64,000 nucleotides of DNA from Anaerocolumna xylanovorans DSM 12503 (GTDB taxonomy: Bacteria; Bacillota; Clostridia; Lachnospirales; Lachnospiraceae). Every line of letters starts with the position of its first letter. Position 1 is the stretch's first letter. The stretch covers positions 1,240,001 to 1,304,000 of the forward strand of contig NZ_FRFD01000003.1 in assembly GCF_900143645.1 (NCBI RefSeq). The letters are read 5' to 3'. Positions 62,008 through 64,000 of the stretch are shown in pieces. The position numbers and the translations under genes were made by a program. The notes beneath the pieces were generated by a model. That model searched no databases. It had not been told where the DNA came from and saw only the letters and a program-made list of their open reading frames with translations.

Positions 62008-62478
62008 TTAAAAAACATCTTCCTCCAAATTGTTTCCGTCTGCCGCACTTGTTGCAAGTATATCACATCTTTCATTCTGCGGATGTCCTGCATGTCCCTT
62101 GACCCAGATAAAGGTCACCTTATGGGGCTCCATGGCTTTTAAAATCCTTTCCCAAAGGTCTACATTTTTAACCGGCTCGTTCTTTCCCCTTTTCCAGCCT
62201 TTCTTTATCCAGCCTTCCAGCCAGTGTTCATTAAAAGCCTTCACAAGATACTGGGAATCGGAATACAGGGTTACCTCACAGGGGCGGTTCAAGGCTTCCA
62301 GTCCGGCAATCGCTGCCATTAATTCCATACGGTTATTGGTAGTCTTTTTATAACCTTTTGAATATTCACGGATGTGTTCCGTCCCGGAAGAATCAACATA
62401 GCTAATTATGGTTCCATACCCTCCCGGTCCATCGGGATTTCCCCTGGCAGCCCCGTCTGTATATATGGTTACTTTCAT
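62008..62478 (-). CDS. rnhA: Ribonuclease HI
   Basis: 156 residues. Cleaves RNA in RNA-DNA hybrids. All four metal-binding acidic residues can be placed: D8 (YTDGA), E52 (NRMELMAA), D74 (YSDSQYL) and D139 (NERCDILA). Length matches E. coli RNase HI. The start overlaps the stop of the ThyX-like gene as ATGA, indicating coupled translation of the pair. Confidence 0.96.
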   Translation of the reverse strand: MKVTIYTDGAARGNPDGPGGYGTIISYVDSSGTEHIREYSKGYKKTTNNRMELMAAIAGLEALNRPCEVTLYSDSQYLVKAFNEHWLEGWIKKGWKRGKNEPVKNVDLWERILKAMEPHKVTFIWVKGHAGHPQNERCDILATSAADGNNLEEDVF

Positions 62479-63104
62479 TGGGACCTCTTTTCCCAGGTGA
62501 GAAGTTCCCCGCTGTAAGGAAGTTCTTTCATATAATCACAGAAATCGTGCCATTCCTTTAGCTTATGGTTCTTCCTGGCATTGTAGATATTAATCAGATT
62601 TTCATAATTTAAGGTGCAGGTCCTCATCTGGTTATAGCTTGAAGGAAGCAATTGTATGATACTGTACCAATAAGACTTATCCCCTGTTTCCAAAAATGAG
62701 AGCCTAAGCTTTTCTAACTGGCTGATTACATCCTGAAAGAACAGCTTTGTTTCTTCCGTTAACTGGTCTGTGCTGAAATCCTCTGCCTCAAAGCTCTTGC
62801 TGTGTATCTTGTGCATGGTGCTGGTAGAATTAGCGGTTGTCCCAATCTTATAAGTATCAAATTCCTTCCACCAGTAAATAGGCGCTGTGATATCCATAGA
62901 TACAAATATCTGGCGCATGAACTTTCTGTGGTCCGTACCGGATCTGCACAGTCTGACTGCCAGACCAAGGTCATTTTCACCTAATATGTATTCGCCCTTT
63001 TCATTATAACAGCTGTCGCCCTTTTCCCAGCTGTTCATGGGATTTCTGGCACCCCTTATAGCATTGTCAAGATTCATAACACTGATGCGTTCAACTTTTA
63101 ACAT
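62475..63104 (-). CDS. ThyX-fold protein lacking the RHR motif
   Basis: 209 residues. The central part aligns with flavin-dependent thymidylate synthase: HRKFMRQIFVSMDITAPIYW, then WKEFDTYKIGTTANSTST (79-96), where active ThyX has QxxRHRxxSxNxxS. The RHR triplet reads T84-Y85-K86 and the invariant Gln reads Glu, so classical thymidylate synthase activity is doubtful. Similar proteins are usually labelled hypothetical, and I recall phage copies. AAAGGAG lies 6 bases before the ATG. It overlaps rnhA by four bases. The substrate is unknown. Confidence 0.65.
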   Translation of the reverse strand: MLKVERISVMNLDNAIRGARNPMNSWEKGDSCYNEKGEYILGENDLGLAVRLCRSGTDHRKFMRQIFVSMDITAPIYWWKEFDTYKIGTTANSTSTMHKIHSKSFEAEDFSTDQLTEETKLFFQDVISQLEKLRLSFLETGDKSYWYSIIQLLPSSYNQMRTCTLNYENLINIYNARKNHKLKEWHDFCDYMKELPYSGELLTWEKRSQ

Positions 63105-63122
63105 AGTAACTCCTTTATAGTA

Positions 63123-63617
63123 TTAATATAATTTTGCCATATAATATTCATCTGTCAATTGCCCATTTACCAGCATGGAGTTCTTCTTAATGCCTTCTTT
63201 GACAAAGCCGCTCTTTTCGTAAAGGCGCATGGCCGCTTCATTCGTGCACATTACAGTAAGCTCCAGTCTTTTGATTTGGTTTGATACAGCCCACTTATCA
63301 AGTTCACGAAAAAAAGCAGTTCCGATACCAAGTCCTCTGTAATCCTTACAGATACCGGTTACAATATAAGCGCTGTGGCGTATTCTGTTAAGGCTTCCCC
63401 GTTCGGCCCAAAGATAGCCCCATAGTTTTTCCTTATCTTCCACTACCAGTAAAAGATTTTCACCTTCTGCGGCACTCTTTAAAAGATTCTCTGTTCTGTC
63501 CCTGTCAGGATTCCTCTCCCCCGGTTCGTACATCATAAATTCAGTTTCCCGGTCCAGCCGAAGCTGCAGGTCAATAAAGTTATCGGCATCTTTTAGATTG
63601 GCATTTCTGATTTGCAT
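63123..63617 (-). CDS. GNAT-family N-acetyltransferase
   Basis: 164 residues of the GNAT fold. The acetyl-CoA pyrophosphate loop is CKDYRGLGIGTAFF (about 93-106) and the C-terminal LYEKSGFVKEG is conserved. Substrate unknown; a RimI-like or small-molecule acetyltransferase are both possible. The ATG at 63617 follows GGGAGG by 6 bases; longer upstream reading frames have no ribosome site. A TATAAT lies just upstream on the minus strand. It precedes the ThyX-like gene by 18 bases, so it may head that unit. Confidence 0.88.
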   Translation of the reverse strand: MQIRNANLKDADNFIDLQLRLDRETEFMMYEPGERNPDRDRTENLLKSAAEGENLLLVVEDKEKLWGYLWAERGSLNRIRHSAYIVTGICKDYRGLGIGTAFFRELDKWAVSNQIKRLELTVMCTNEAAMRLYEKSGFVKEGIKKNSMLVNGQLTDEYYMAKLY

Positions 63618-63762
63618 AGGTACCTCCCCTTGTCCGATAAAAATTATTATAACATTTTTTGACCGGAATTTCATCTTAATATTTCTTGAATATTCACGAG
63701 GATACAATTTAAGCACCTGGCAAACGTCTTCTTTCAAAACTTTATTTTCAACCGGTAAAAAC

Positions 63763-63814
63763 GGAGCGCTGCTCCATAGATGACTATTCACATCTATTTT
63801 GCAGCGCCCCTTTT
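63763..63814 (-). terminator. Terminator of the CBM5/12 gene
   Basis: GGAGCGCTGC (63763-63772) with GCAGCGCCCC (63801-63810), one mismatch, and an inner ATAGATG/CATCTAT helix. On the minus strand five T residues follow; it lies just after the stop at 63820. Confidence 0.7.
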
Positions 63815-63819
63815 AATTC

Positions 63820-64000
63820 TTATTTTATCACTACTTGACTAACGGCAGTGAAATTTTCCTTTAACAGCCAAAGTGCCGGCACATTTGAAGGCTCCCAACC
63901 CACCAGTGAAGTATGTGATTGTCGGCATACATAGGTTTTTCCGTTATAGGATACAACATCTCCTATCCGGTAAGCTTTCCCTGCCTGCCATGGAGTGGCG
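63820..64000 (-). CDS. C-terminus of a CBM5/12 (chitin-binding) protein, partial
   Basis: The last 59 residues of a protein that continues beyond the right edge. They form a carbohydrate-binding module of family 5/12: PWQAGKAYRIGDVVSYNG, then YVCRQSHTSLVGWEP and PALW, with the aromatic residues that stack on chitin or related glycans. Modules of this kind usually end secreted chitinases or other polysaccharide-active enzymes. The catalytic part is not visible, so the substrate is open. A terminator follows the stop. Confidence 0.85.
   Translation of the reverse strand, partial: ATPWQAGKAYRIGDVVSYNGKTYVCRQSHTSLVGWEPSNVPALWLLKENFTAVSQVVIK

Noticed and set aside
1..64000. CRISPR arrays, tRNA or rRNA genes, insertion sequences, prophage
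   Set aside because: No regular spaced repeats, no cloverleaf with conserved CCA-end features, no rRNA blocks and no transposase or integrase coding were seen on either strand.

Overview
The window looks like chromosomal core DNA of a Gram-positive anaerobe of the class Clostridia, most likely family Lachnospiraceae. Four things point there: moderately low G+C (about 40% by eye), strong GGAGG ribosome sites with frequent GTG/TTG starts, a gene for a giant 2-hydroxyacyl-CoA dehydratase-type activase, and the gene orders rng / TIGR03936 / TIGR03960, mutS-mutL-miaA-methionine gamma-lyase-like, and radC-mreBCD-PBP2-minCDE-rodA. A chitin-binding (CBM5/12) module at the right edge suggests a secreted polysaccharide-degrading enzyme. 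I see no rRNA, tRNA, CRISPR array, complete insertion sequence or prophage.

Layout. 1-2.6 kb (+): end of an MGT-type glycosyltransferase, a PadR regulator and an AlaX-type Ala-tRNA editing protein. 2.7-7.6 kb (-): a YbaK-type Cys-tRNA deacylase, a short RNase E/G, a split pair of TIGR03936/TIGR03960 radical-SAM proteins behind a hairpin-rich leader, and a small membrane protein. 7.7-11 kb (+): a tetrahydrofolate riboswitch and folT, then tyrS and a zinc-ribbon membrane protein. 11-17.4 kb (-): a SNF2 helicase, a small membrane protein, a DacF-type carboxypeptidase and an asparaginase. 17.5-18.3 kb (+): a VanY/VanXY-like protein behind OmpR-type direct repeats. 18.3-26.4 kb (-): the activase, an OGG1-type glycosylase, a chemoreceptor and a P-loop kinase. 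26.5-32 kb, mixed strands: an FAD oxidoreductase, rpsO, a SulP transporter, a Crp/Fnr regulator and a DUF5692 membrane protein. 32-35.6 kb (-): GapN, an orphan BlaI-type regulator with three phased operators, and a DUF4143 ATPase.

35.6-54.6 kb is almost entirely minus strand and forms the growth-and-division block: rluD, lspA, aroB, divIVA, ylmH, yggT, sepF, yggS, an HlyD-like protein, dacF2, mgsA, rodA, minE, minD, minC, PBP2, mreD, mreC, mreB, radC and a DUF4321 protein. These genes specify cell elongation (MreBCD, RodA, PBP2), septum placement (MinCDE, DivIVA, SepF) and peptidoglycan trimming. 54.7-63.6 kb (-) is a repair and tRNA-modification block: a methionine gamma-lyase-like protein, miaA, mutL, mutS, rnhA, a ThyX-like protein and a GNAT acetyltransferase. 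A partial CBM5/12 gene closes the window.

The items most worth a second look are mainly regulatory or divergent-family signals: a terminator hairpin that contains the ribosome site of the next gene (22.55 kb), three BlaI-like operators spaced exactly 43 bp apart (34.1-34.2 kb), four phased OmpR-type repeats (17.48-17.56 kb), paired hairpin copies near 7.1 and 8.5 kb, a family of intergenic hairpin repeats (16.2, 56.1 and 57.2 kb), a ThyX-fold protein lacking the RHR motif (62.5-63.1 kb), and a PBP2 with a roughly 265-residue insertion. I did not find a clearly novel multi-gene system. All calls rest on reading the sequence; no database search was run.
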